From Thiohalomonas sp041685045 (lineage in GTDB: Bacteria > Pseudomonadota > Gammaproteobacteria > Thiohalomonadales > Thiohalomonadaceae): DNA of 64,000 nucleotides. Positions within the stretch are counted from its first letter, which is position 1, and every line of letters starts with the position of its first letter. The DNA is taken from contig JAWLGP010000006.1 of assembly GCA_041685045.1 (NCBI GenBank), positions 124,001 to 188,000 on the forward strand, given 5' to 3'. The notes under the pieces were generated by a model. The model saw only the letters and a list, made by a program, of their open reading frames with translations, had not been told where the DNA came from and ran no database searches. The position numbers and the translations under genes are program-made. Positions 34,692 to 42,624 of the stretch are shown here, piece after piece.

Positions 34692-35647
34692 TACTCCACC
34701 TTGCGCCATGGCAGGCTGTTGGCGATGCGCTCGAACATCGATTCCGCCGCCGGCTCCTGCCGCTGCGGACCCTTGCCGTCCATCGCATCGAGCAGCTGGT
34801 CGACATTCTGCGGGCGGTGCAGCGGATCGACCTCCATGGCCCAGTCGATGGCATGCAGCAGCGGGGTGGAGTAGCGCCGTCTGAACTGTTCGACCGCCGG
34901 GCGCATGCTGTCGGACATCCGACGCTCCTCGGCGGGCGGCGGCGCCGCGCCATCGATACAGGCCCGCATGGTGGCACCGAGTGCATAGATGTCCGACCAC
35001 GGCCCCACATAGCCGCCGGACATCGACTGCTCGGTAGGCGAGAAGCCGACCGTGACCACCTGCCCGGGGGAATACTTCCGGCTCTGCTGCTGTTGGTGCA
35101 CCGCGCCGAAGTCGAGCAGCAGCGGGTCGCCGCCGGCACGCAGGTAGATGTTGCCCGGCTTGATGTCCAGGTGCAGCAGACCCTTGTTGTGGATCAGGCG
35201 CAGGCCGTCCAGCAGGCGGTTGAAAACCTTGCGGATCAGCTTTTCGCTCAGCCCACCCTTGTGGCGTACGATGTAATCCTGCAGGTTGATGCCCTTCTGG
35301 TACTCCATCACCATGTACACCGTACCGTTGGCGCGGAAAAAACTGGTAACGTTGACGATATTGGGGTGCTTGATATCGGCCAGGATACTGGCCTCCTGGA
35401 AGAACAGGCGGCGGCCGTGCGCAAACTTATCGGCGGTGGTCTCGTCGTTGCTTTCAATCCGGCCGTCGGTGCAGCGATGGGCCAGTTTCCGCGGCATATA
35501 CTCCTTGATGACCACCTGGGCATTGCTGTCCTTGACGTGCCCCAAATAGACGATACTGAAACCGCCGCCGCCGATCGTTTTATCGATCACGTAGTTGTCG
35601 ACCCGGGCCCCAGGGGCCAGGTTCGCGCTGGCGGCAGTTTCCGTCAT
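34691..35647 (-). CDS. Ser/Thr protein kinase, soluble, non-RD type
   Basis: A 318-residue Hanks-type kinase. Glycine loop IGGGGFSIVYLG, Lys in VVIKEYMP, catalytic loop HLDIKPGNIYL (Leu where RD kinases have Arg), metal motif LLDFGAV, and VGFSPTEQ in place of the usual APE segment. The C-terminal region after the kinase domain is short, without a membrane segment or sensor domain. The ATG at 35647 is preferred; an upstream in-frame start would run into the yicC leader. It is divergent from yicC and translationally coupled to the PP2C gene. Confidence 0.92.
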   Translation of the reverse strand: MTETAASANLAPGARVDNYVIDKTIGGGGFSIVYLGHVKDSNAQVVIKEYMPRKLAHRCTDGRIESNDETTADKFAHGRRLFFQEASILADIKHPNIVNVTSFFRANGTVYMVMEYQKGINLQDYIVRHKGGLSEKLIRKVFNRLLDGLRLIHNKGLLHLDIKPGNIYLRAGGDPLLLDFGAVHQQQQSRKYSPGQVVTVGFSPTEQSMSGGYVGPWSDIYALGATMRACIDGAAPPPAEERRMSDSMRPAVEQFRRRYSTPLLHAIDWAMEVDPLHRPQNVDQLLDAMDGKGPQRQEPAAESMFERIANSLPWRKVE

Positions 35648-35749
35648 TAATGTACCGGTTCCGTTTTCGCTATCTACGCCCGGCTGAGTTCGCCGGGCAA
35701 TTTCGATTAAGATGGCGGGAATTCTACACCCGTATCGTTCGGAGTTCAT

Positions 35750-36613
35750 ATGTTGAGGAGCATGACCGCCTTTGCGCGGGGCGAAGCCAGCGGCGAGTGG
35801 GGCGCGCTCGTGGTGGAATTACGGTCGGTAAACCACCGTTATCTAGAGGTTGCTTTGCGCCTGCCCGACGAGCTGCGGCGGTTCGAACCGCTGCTTCGGG
35901 AGCGCATCGGCGGGGCCCTGTCCCGCGGCAAGGTGGACTGCAGCATTCGTTTCAGCGCCCCCACCGGCGGCAACGAGCTGGAGCTCAACCACGAGCTGGC
36001 GAGGCAGCTGGCGCACCTCAGCCGGGAGGTGGACGCGCTGATCTACAACGCCGCGCCGGTCAACTCCATCGACATCCTGCGCTGGCCGGGGGTGTTGATC
36101 GCCCCGAGCCCGGACCCGGAACGCCTCGGCCAAGAGCTGCTGAAACTGCTCGACGCCACCTTGGACGACATGAATGGGGCACGGCAGCGGGAAGGGGAGA
36201 AACTGCAGGGTTTCATCGCCCAGCGCTGCGACGCCATCGGCGAGATAGTGGCCACAGTCCGGCCGCGCATCCCCGAAGTTCACCAGCGGCTGCGCGAGCG
36301 CCTGCAACAGCGGCTCGCCGAGCTCCAGGCCGAGGTCGACACGCAGCGGCTGGAGCAGGAACTGGTTTACCTCTTGACCAAAATGGATGTGGATGAGGAA
36401 CTCGACCGCTTGGGGGCCCACGTCGCCGAGGTGCGCCGGGTGCTCGGCGAGAGCAAGCCGGTGGGTCGTCGGCTCGACTTCCTGATGCAGGAGTTCAACC
36501 GCGAGGCGAATACCCTGGGCTCCAAGTCGGTGGACGCCGAAACCACCCGGGCGGCGGTCGAGTTGAAGGTCCTCATCGAGCAAATGCGCGAACAGGTGCA
36601 GAACATCGAATAA
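35750..36613 (+). CDS. yicC: YicC-family endoribonuclease
   Basis: A 287-residue member of the YicC/YloC family, which has been shown to be an endoribonuclease in E. coli. The N-terminus MTAFARGEASGEWGALVVEL with RSVNHRYLEVALRLP, the middle VDEELDRLGAHVAEVRRVL and the C-terminal GRRLDFLMQEFNREANTLGS are the family signatures. In many genomes it is next to rph; here the kinase/phosphatase pair separates them. gmk follows after 22 bases. Confidence 0.95.
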   Translation: MLRSMTAFARGEASGEWGALVVELRSVNHRYLEVALRLPDELRRFEPLLRERIGGALSRGKVDCSIRFSAPTGGNELELNHELARQLAHLSREVDALIYNAAPVNSIDILRWPGVLIAPSPDPERLGQELLKLLDATLDDMNGARQREGEKLQGFIAQRCDAIGEIVATVRPRIPEVHQRLRERLQQRLAELQAEVDTQRLEQELVYLLTKMDVDEELDRLGAHVAEVRRVLGESKPVGRRLDFLMQEFNREANTLGSKSVDAETTRAAVELKVLIEQMREQVQNIE

Positions 36614-36635
36614 CCAGCAGCATTCGGAAGCCAAA

Positions 36636-37277
36636 ATGCAAGATAAAGCCGAGGGTTCACTGTTTGTCATCGCCGCTCCATCCGGGGCGGGCAAGACCAG
36701 CCTGGTCAAGGCCCTGGTGGAGACCACTGCCGGGGTGGAGGTGTCCGTATCCCATACCACCCGTGCGCCGCGACCCGGCGAGGAGAACGGGATGCACTAC
36801 CACTTCGTCGATGTGGCGCGGTTTCAAGCCATGGTGGCGGAGGACGCCTTTCTCGAACACGCCCAGGTGTTCGACAACTTCTACGGTACGGCGCGCAGCA
36901 GCGCCGTTAACCGGCTGCGTGAAGGAGTCGACGTGATCCTGGAGATCGACTGGCAGGGCGCCCGCCAGGTGCGGGAGCGCATGCCGGGTGCGGTCGGTGT
37001 TTTCATCCTGCCCCCGTCGCGCCAGGCCCTGGAGGAGCGCCTGACCGGGCGGGGCCAGGATGATGCCAGCGTGATAGCCCGGCGGATGCGGGATGCGGTC
37101 AGTGAGATGAGCCATTACGGCGAATTCGACTATCTGGTGGTCAACGACGACTTCGAAGCCGCGCTCGCCGAGCTGCGCAGCATCTTCGTCGCGCACCGGT
37201 TGCGGCGCGATCGCCAGACCCGCCGCCACGCCGCCATGCTCGAACAACTGCTGGCACCAACCGCCGTAAGCGGCTAG
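36636..37277 (+). CDS. gmk: Guanylate kinase
   Basis: Phosphorylates GMP/dGMP to the diphosphate. The 213-residue protein has the P-loop AAPSGAGKTSLVKAL, the GMP-binding VSHTTRAPRPGEENGMHYHF and the lid/Asp region ILEIDWQGARQVRERMP. It heads the gmk-rpoZ-spoT order conserved in gammaproteobacteria, and its product feeds the GDP/GTP pool used by SpoT-type enzymes. Confidence 0.97.
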   Translation: MQDKAEGSLFVIAAPSGAGKTSLVKALVETTAGVEVSVSHTTRAPRPGEENGMHYHFVDVARFQAMVAEDAFLEHAQVFDNFYGTARSSAVNRLREGVDVILEIDWQGARQVRERMPGAVGVFILPPSRQALEERLTGRGQDDASVIARRMRDAVSEMSHYGEFDYLVVNDDFEAALAELRSIFVAHRLRRDRQTRRHAAMLEQLLAPTAVSG

Positions 37278-37325
37278 AATTTCATCCCTTTTCGCTCAGA
37301 TAGCCTGTTCGGGAGATTTGCACCG

Positions 37326-37592
37326 ATGGCGCGCGTCACCGTAGAAGATTGCCTCGACAACGTCGATAACCGTTTCCAACTGGTACTGTTGGCCACCCGC
37401 CGGGCACGGCAGCTGGCCAACGGCCGGGATGCCCTGGTCCCCTGGGAGAACGACAAGCCCACCGTCGTTGCCCTGCGCGAGATTGCCGAAGGCAAGGTCG
37501 GGCGGGAGGTGCTGGACACCCCGGCGGCCGAAGACTACTCCTCCGCGGACTCGACCGTGAGTGAGGATGAGGCCCGCCAAGAAACCACCTGA
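37326..37592 (+). CDS. rpoZ: RNA polymerase omega subunit
   Basis: An 88-residue omega subunit that promotes assembly of the beta-prime subunit and contributes to the ppGpp site. MARVTVEDCLDNVDNRFQLV and ATRRARQLANG are the conserved beginning, and VVALREIAEGKV is the second conserved helix. Its last 32 bases overlap the start of spoT in another frame. Confidence 0.97.
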   Translation: MARVTVEDCLDNVDNRFQLVLLATRRARQLANGRDALVPWENDKPTVVALREIAEGKVGREVLDTPAAEDYSSADSTVSEDEARQETT

Positions 37593-39750
37593 CGGCGGGG
37601 CCGCTCCGGTTCCCGGCGCGAACCCGGTATTCCTTGTCAGCGACCTGTGTGAACTGCTCGAGAGCTACCTCGAGCCACACCAGGTCGCCGAGGTCTACCG
37701 GGCCTACCTATTCGGGGCCGAGGCCCACGACGGACAGCATCGCCTCTCCGGCGAACCCTACATCTACCACCCTCTGGCGGTGGCCAAGATATTGGCCGAG
37801 ATGCGCATGGATTCCCAGAGCATCGTGGCCGCCATTCTCCATGACGTCATCGAAGACACCACGACTGCCAAAGAGCAGTTGAGCGTCGAGTTCGGCGAAG
37901 AGGTCGCCGAGCTGGTCGACGGGGTCAGCAAACTGACCCATATCGAATTCGAATCCAAGGCCGAAGCCCAGGCCGAAAACTTCCGCAAGATGATGCTGGC
38001 GATGGTGCGGGATATCCGCGTCATTCTGATCAAGCTCGCCGACCGGCTGCACAACATGCGCACGCTCGGCGTGATGCCGCCGTCCAAGCGCCGCCGTATC
38101 GCCCGCGAGACCCTGGACACCTACGCCCCCATTGCCAACCGCCTCGGCATCAGCGCCATGCGCCTGGAACTCCAGGACCTCGGTTTTTTGGCCTACCACC
38201 CCATGCGCTACCGGGTGCTGGCCGAGGCGGTGAAAAAGGCGTGCGGCCACCGCAAGGAGCCGGTCGAGCGGATCCAGAACGCCATCCTGGAACGGCTGCG
38301 TCAGGAGGGGCTGGAGGGCAAGGTGGCGGGACGCGCCAAGCACCTCTACAGCATTTACCGCAAGATGCGCAGCAAGAACGTCTCCTTCTCGGATGTGATG
38401 GACGTGTTCGCCTTTCGCATCGTGGTGGACAAGGTGGATACCTGCTACCGGGTACTCGGCGCCATTCACAACCTCTACAAACCGATGCCCGGCAAGTTCA
38501 AGGACTACATCGCCATCCCCAAGGCAAACGGCTACCAGTCGCTGCATACTACCCTGCTCTCGCCCTACGGCTTCCCTATCGAGGTGCAGATCCGCACTGA
38601 GGACATGGACAAGGTGGCCGAGGCCGGGATCGCCGCCCACTGGCTCTACAAGAGCGGCGAAGACAGTCACTCCATCGCCCAGGCCCGTGCCCGCCAGTGG
38701 CTCGCCAACCTGCTGGAGATGCAGAAGAGCGCCGGCGACTCCCTGGAGTTCCTGGAAAACGTCAAGGTCGACCTGTTTCCGGATGAGGTCTACGTCTTCA
38801 CCCCCAAGGGCGACATCATGGAGCTGCCGCGCGGCGCCACTGCGGTGGACTTCGCCTATGCCGTCCACACCGACGTCGGCAACCGCTGCGTCGCTGTGAA
38901 GATCGACCGGCGCCTCGCCCCGCTCCACACCAAACTGGAGAGCGGCCAATCGGTGGAGGTGATCACCGCCCCCGGCGGCCGGCCCAATCCCACCTGGCTC
39001 AACTTCGTGGTGAGCGGCAAGGCGCGCGCCACCATTCGCCACTTCCTGAAAAATCTGCGTCGCGAGGAGTCGGTCGAGTTGGGGCGGCGGATGCTGGATA
39101 AAGCCCTCGCCTCATGCCGGACCGAACTGGCGCAGATCGCCCCGGACCGGGTGGAATCGCTCCTCGGCGAATACCGGCTCGCCGCCACCGACGACCTGCT
39201 GGCCGAGATCGGCCTGGGCAACCGCATGGCGACCCTGGTGGCCGCCGCCCTGACCCGGGATGACGCTGAGCCCGGCTCCAAAGAGTCGATCGATGCCCGG
39301 CAGCCGGCCCCGTTGTTCATCAAGGGCACCGAAGGGACCGTGGTCTCGTTCGCCAAGTGCTGCCGACCCATCCCGGGCGATGCCATCCTCGGCTTTATGA
39401 GCGCCGGCCGCGGTGTGGTGATCCACACCCAAAACTGCAAGAACCTGTCGGAGTTCCGCAAGCGCCCGGAGCGCTGGGTCGAGGTGGCCTGGGAAGAAGG
39501 CGTGCAGGGGGAATTCCCGGTGGATATCCGCGTCGACGTGGCCAACCAGCGCGGCGTACTGGCCACCATCGCCGCCGTCATTGCCGAGACCGGTGCCAAC
39601 ATCGACAACGTCAGCCTCGAAGAGCGTGATGGCGTGCACGCCACCATCAACCTGACCATCGCCGTCGCCGACCGCCGCCACCTGGCCGGCATCATGCGCC
39701 AACTCCGCACCGTCGACCGCGTGGTCCGTATCACCCGTATTCGCAGTTAA
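37561..39750 (+). CDS. spoT: Bifunctional (p)ppGpp synthetase/hydrolase
   Basis: A 729-residue RelA/SpoT homolog. The hydrolase domain keeps the metal HD motif (AAILHDVIEDT, about residue 100). The synthetase domain carries KDYIAIPKANGYQSLHTT. It is followed by TGS (VYVFTPKGDIMELPRGATA) and a C-terminal ACT domain (DIRVDVANQRGVLATIAAVI). The HD motif makes it a SpoT/Rel type rather than RelA. The start is GTG 37561 or ATG 37567, both inside rpoZ, so translation is probably coupled. Confidence 0.95.
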   Translation: MRMRPAKKPPDGGAAPVPGANPVFLVSDLCELLESYLEPHQVAEVYRAYLFGAEAHDGQHRLSGEPYIYHPLAVAKILAEMRMDSQSIVAAILHDVIEDTTTAKEQLSVEFGEEVAELVDGVSKLTHIEFESKAEAQAENFRKMMLAMVRDIRVILIKLADRLHNMRTLGVMPPSKRRRIARETLDTYAPIANRLGISAMRLELQDLGFLAYHPMRYRVLAEAVKKACGHRKEPVERIQNAILERLRQEGLEGKVAGRAKHLYSIYRKMRSKNVSFSDVMDVFAFRIVVDKVDTCYRVLGAIHNLYKPMPGKFKDYIAIPKANGYQSLHTTLLSPYGFPIEVQIRTEDMDKVAEAGIAAHWLYKSGEDSHSIAQARARQWLANLLEMQKSAGDSLEFLENVKVDLFPDEVYVFTPKGDIMELPRGATAVDFAYAVHTDVGNRCVAVKIDRRLAPLHTKLESGQSVEVITAPGGRPNPTWLNFVVSGKARATIRHFLKNLRREESVELGRRMLDKALASCRTELAQIAPDRVESLLGEYRLAATDDLLAEIGLGNRMATLVAAALTRDDAEPGSKESIDARQPAPLFIKGTEGTVVSFAKCCRPIPGDAILGFMSAGRGVVIHTQNCKNLSEFRKRPERWVEVAWEEGVQGEFPVDIRVDVANQRGVLATIAAVIAETGANIDNVSLEERDGVHATINLTIAVADRRHLAGIMRQLRTVDRVVRITRIRS

Positions 39751-39794
39751 CCAGCGGCTTCGACAGGTGACCAGGCAACACGGTGGTCCAGTTT

Positions 39795-39850
39795 TGTAGG
39801 AGCGACGGAAGTCGCGATAACGGCCGATTCGCGGCTCCCGCCGCTCCTAC
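39795..39850. repeat. Dispersed palindrome, TGTAGGAGCG...CGCTCCTAC family
   Basis: GTAGGAGCGACGGAAGTCGCGA at the left pairs imperfectly with TCGCGGCTCCCGCCGCTCCTAC at the right around a short spacer. REP-like elements with this terminal sequence are widespread in gammaproteobacteria. Confidence 0.8.
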
Positions 39851-39877
39851 GCGGTCCTGATATCTTCCCGAGCAGGC

Positions 39878-39951
39878 CATGTAGTCAGTGTGGTGAGCTT
39901 GCGAACCGCACCGGGCAGATGATGCGGTTCGTTCCTCACCGCATCCTACAT
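39878..39951. repeat. Dispersed repeat, GGTGAGGAACGAACCGCA family (copy 2, inverted)
   Basis: The reverse complement of this segment begins ATGTAGGATGCGGTGAGGAA and continues CGAACCGCATCATC, closely matching copy 1 at 33684-33760 but in opposite orientation. The two copies enclose the PP2C/kinase-yicC-gmk-rpoZ-spoT block. Confidence 0.8.
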
Positions 39952-40015
39952 TGCTAGAGTTTAGTGGCGCACCTTACCCGCATTCGCGCCGGTCACCCCC
40001 TGGAGTTGCTTCACC

Positions 40016-40045
40016 GCTAACCGGATTTTTTAAGAGCCGGTTAGC
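40016..40045. repeat. Perfect nine-base-pair hairpin
   Basis: GCTAACCGG (40016-40024) and CCGGTTAGC (40037-40045) are perfect complements around the loop ATTTTTTAAGAG. There is no T run outside the stem, so it is not a standard terminator in either direction, but it may block or protect transcripts arriving from spoT or the pilin operon. Confidence 0.6.
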
Positions 40046-40117
40046 ACCGTGCTGCCATAGCAATCGGCCTCAGCTGGTTTCGAGATGATGATCACCGCGG
40101 CCCCGCCCGGGGCAAAC

Positions 40118-40140
40118 GGACGGGGAGTGACTCCCCGTCC
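40118..40140 (-). terminator. GC-rich stem downstream of the minor-pilin operon
   Basis: GGACGGGGAG and CTCCCCGTCC form a ten-base-pair perfect stem with a three-base loop, starting eight bases beyond the stop of the pilV-like gene. No U tract follows, so termination would need an atypical mechanism. Confidence 0.4.
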
Positions 40141-40148
40141 AAGCTGCC

Positions 40149-42578
40149 TTATGGGCATTTGTTGGTGCTGATTATCACATTGACATCTGTCTTCGCGCCT
40201 CCCACCCCCAGCGGCGTGTCAATGGCCACGGTCGCTGGGCAGACATAGCTCTTGCCCTTGTCGTCCGTCGTACTGAAGCTCACATTGCCCGTCCAGGTGT
40301 CGCCGTCTGCGAGCGTAGCGGTATGGCAGGTGTAGGTGACCGTTCCCGAGTTATTGGGATTTTTCATGGGCTCACCCAAGCTGCAAGTGCCGCCACCATC
40401 AATGGTCGGTGCATTCGGTGATGTGCGATTAAAATCATAAACCGAGATGGTCCCTGAAACCGTTGCAGAGCCGGATGTTGGTTCTGTTGGTGTGGTTGGA
40501 CCCTCACAGACGACATCTGTGCCGGTTGTCGGGTCTTCCGTAAGGGCGGTGCCGAAGACCAGTGTCTCGTCACATTCGCCGCTTGGGGCGCCAAAGCTGA
40601 TGCTTCCTGACCATTCGGAGACAACGGTACAGCTGTAGGTGTTGTCGGCAGTGTTGAAGCTGCAGTCGTCAGGGCCGTCATTGACCGCAAGCGTCATTCC
40701 GGTCAGGTCAGCGCCGTTTGGAGTGATCGTGCCGGCGATGGTCACTGTCGCCACGCTGCCACACTGGTAATCCTGATTGGATTGATTACTCGTAACATCA
40801 CCGTAAGTCTGAGTTGTGGGGTTTGTGTACACCGAACCCCCGCTTCGAGTACAGGTCAATCCTGCCGGGGTTTCGATGGTGATACTGCCGTCCCAGCCAT
40901 TGATATTGCCGTTGGCATCCTCCCAGGCGTAGACATTGCACTCGTAACTGGTGCTGGTGCTGGCGATGCTCCAGGTGCAGTTATTGGGACCGTCAGAGGT
41001 GGAGATCAGCATGCTGTCAGGCTCTGACGCGGTGGATATGTCGCCACTGATGACAAAACGGTGGGAGGGCGGATCCGACGGGTCGAACGGACAGTCATCG
41101 GGCGCCCTCTCGGTATCCTCATCGAAGTCATCGAGGTAGAGGTTGTAGTCGTTCGGGTTGCCACTGGAATACCAGTTGAATTTCCAGTCGTTGTTGAGGC
41201 AGACGAAGTCGCCCGGAACGTTTTTGAAGAGGTCCTGGCCGGCGGCAGCTTCAAGCGCCTTAAGCGCGGTAACGCAGTCCGCTCTGGTCGGTTTGTTATC
41301 GTTTATCAATACGAAATCGTGGCCACCGTCGCGGAACCACCAGTTCGACAGATAACCCGACCAGTGATCGGCAGGGCCGGTGAGAGCCGGATCGGGTAAT
41401 TCGACCGCATCGCCTATCCCCTTGGAGTAGTAAACAATATCCCCATTACCGTCGGTGGTTGCGTAGTAGCGGATGTAGCCGGGCACAATATCCTGTACTG
41501 GTTCTCCCGAGTCGATGGTTGTCTTTTTGTTTATCACGCCCCGATAAACACGGCGTTTGACCAACTCCACCTTTTTCCAGGCAACTTGTGACTCAAGCCA
41601 GGGTTCGGCATCCTCGGCATCGGGATCGCCGACGCAAGCGTAGTCGTCGGCGTTGTTGGCATTGATCAGAATCCCGATATTGCCGTGCCAGCCGCCACCG
41701 ATGTAGCACGTATAATCGTAGTAGTTGTAGGTGCCGATGCTGCCGCTATCGGCAAGGTCCCGCGCACAGAAAGCGGCATCCGAGGCGAGAACATAGACAT
41801 CCGATAGCGCACGTCCTGAGCTGGGGGAATAGACACGGCCCTTGATTTTTACAAAGTCGGTGCAAAGGCCGGTGTCGAGGTTACAGGCCGCTTTGAGCGT
41901 GAGCACGACGCGAGCGTTGCCGTCGTCATCTTCACTGGTCAGGTCCACCAACTCGAGGTCGCCATCGGAATCGAAGTCGCCGGTCGCCGTACCGTCACCA
42001 TTTTTGGAACCTTCCGAGACGTCAGTCACGGGCACGATCCCCTCGCCGAGGCGGGCACGACCGGTCGCGGAGGGGACCAAGGGGGTCGACACATCGGTCA
42101 ACTCCGCCCCGCCACCCGGGTTTTTCCACGTAACCGCGCTATTGAGGCTGACGCTCTGCGCCCCCAGCGCCGGGTCCGTCCAGCTGACCGTCACCGCGAC
42201 ATCGGCCACGTTGCCGGTGACGGTGACATCCCATCGACGCTCGAAATCAGCGTTGACCCCCTCAAGAGGTTCTGCGACTGCGGGATAGGCCCCATCCGCC
42301 ATACTCGCGGGGAACTCGTCCCCCGCAGTGGGGGCGGCTGCCCCTTCGAGATTGGCTACCAGGGACTCTTCATCGGTATAGCTGCGGATCTGGTCCAGCT
42401 TCTCCTGGGCCAGGGCGATCGCCTCGCTGCGTGCCTTGTTGTGGCTGCTGTTCGAGACCAGTTTGGATTGGAAGCTGACGATGGCCAACAGGCCGAAGGC
42501 GAGCACGGCGAAAGCGACCATGACCTCGATCAGGGTGAATCCCGGCTGGCTGCGATAGGTGAGATTATTGTTTTTCAT
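40149..42578 (-). CDS. Giant modular PilV-like minor pilin
   Basis: An 809-residue prepilin, several times the usual minor-pilin length (about 150-250). The ATG at 42578 follows AGGGAGAA and gives a short leader with the cleavage site SQPGFTLIEVMVAFAVLAFG, as in PilV. A pilin-like domain (to about 145) is followed by a region with an Asp-rich loop GDFDSDGDLELVDL (about residues 199-212), a Tyr/Trp-rich middle domain (about 240-500), and three tandem Cys-containing modules (about 505-606, 607-690, 690-809). The modules share the pattern SG-x-I ... DGPxxC ... Y-x-C-x-V ... W-x-G-x-I ... C. It is last in the fimT-pilW-pilX operon, where pilY1 is normally found. Exposure at the filament tip is an inference. 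Confidence 0.85.
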   Translation of the reverse strand: MKNNNLTYRSQPGFTLIEVMVAFAVLAFGLLAIVSFQSKLVSNSSHNKARSEAIALAQEKLDQIRSYTDEESLVANLEGAAAPTAGDEFPASMADGAYPAVAEPLEGVNADFERRWDVTVTGNVADVAVTVSWTDPALGAQSVSLNSAVTWKNPGGGAELTDVSTPLVPSATGRARLGEGIVPVTDVSEGSKNGDGTATGDFDSDGDLELVDLTSEDDDGNARVVLTLKAACNLDTGLCTDFVKIKGRVYSPSSGRALSDVYVLASDAAFCARDLADSGSIGTYNYYDYTCYIGGGWHGNIGILINANNADDYACVGDPDAEDAEPWLESQVAWKKVELVKRRVYRGVINKKTTIDSGEPVQDIVPGYIRYYATTDGNGDIVYYSKGIGDAVELPDPALTGPADHWSGYLSNWWFRDGGHDFVLINDNKPTRADCVTALKALEAAAGQDLFKNVPGDFVCLNNDWKFNWYSSGNPNDYNLYLDDFDEDTERAPDDCPFDPSDPPSHRFVISGDISTASEPDSMLISTSDGPNNCTWSIASTSTSYECNVYAWEDANGNINGWDGSITIETPAGLTCTRSGGSVYTNPTTQTYGDVTSNQSNQDYQCGSVATVTIAGTITPNGADLTGMTLAVNDGPDDCSFNTADNTYSCTVVSEWSGSISFGAPSGECDETLVFGTALTEDPTTGTDVVCEGPTTPTEPTSGSATVSGTISVYDFNRTSPNAPTIDGGGTCSLGEPMKNPNNSGTVTYTCHTATLADGDTWTGNVSFSTTDDKGKSYVCPATVAIDTPLGVGGAKTDVNVIISTNKCP

Positions 42579-42624
42579 GCGAAGTTCTCCCTGAAAATCC
42601 TTGACCTGCTTGCGCTGCCAGAAA

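Larger units (their letters stand above)
39751..40148. other. 398-base gap between spoT and the pilV-like gene, filled with palindromes
   Basis: No gene is supported here. The space holds two dispersed palindromes (39795-39850 and 39878-39951), a hairpin (40016-40045) and a GC-rich stem (40118-40140). spoT and the minor-pilin operon converge on it. Confidence 0.75.
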
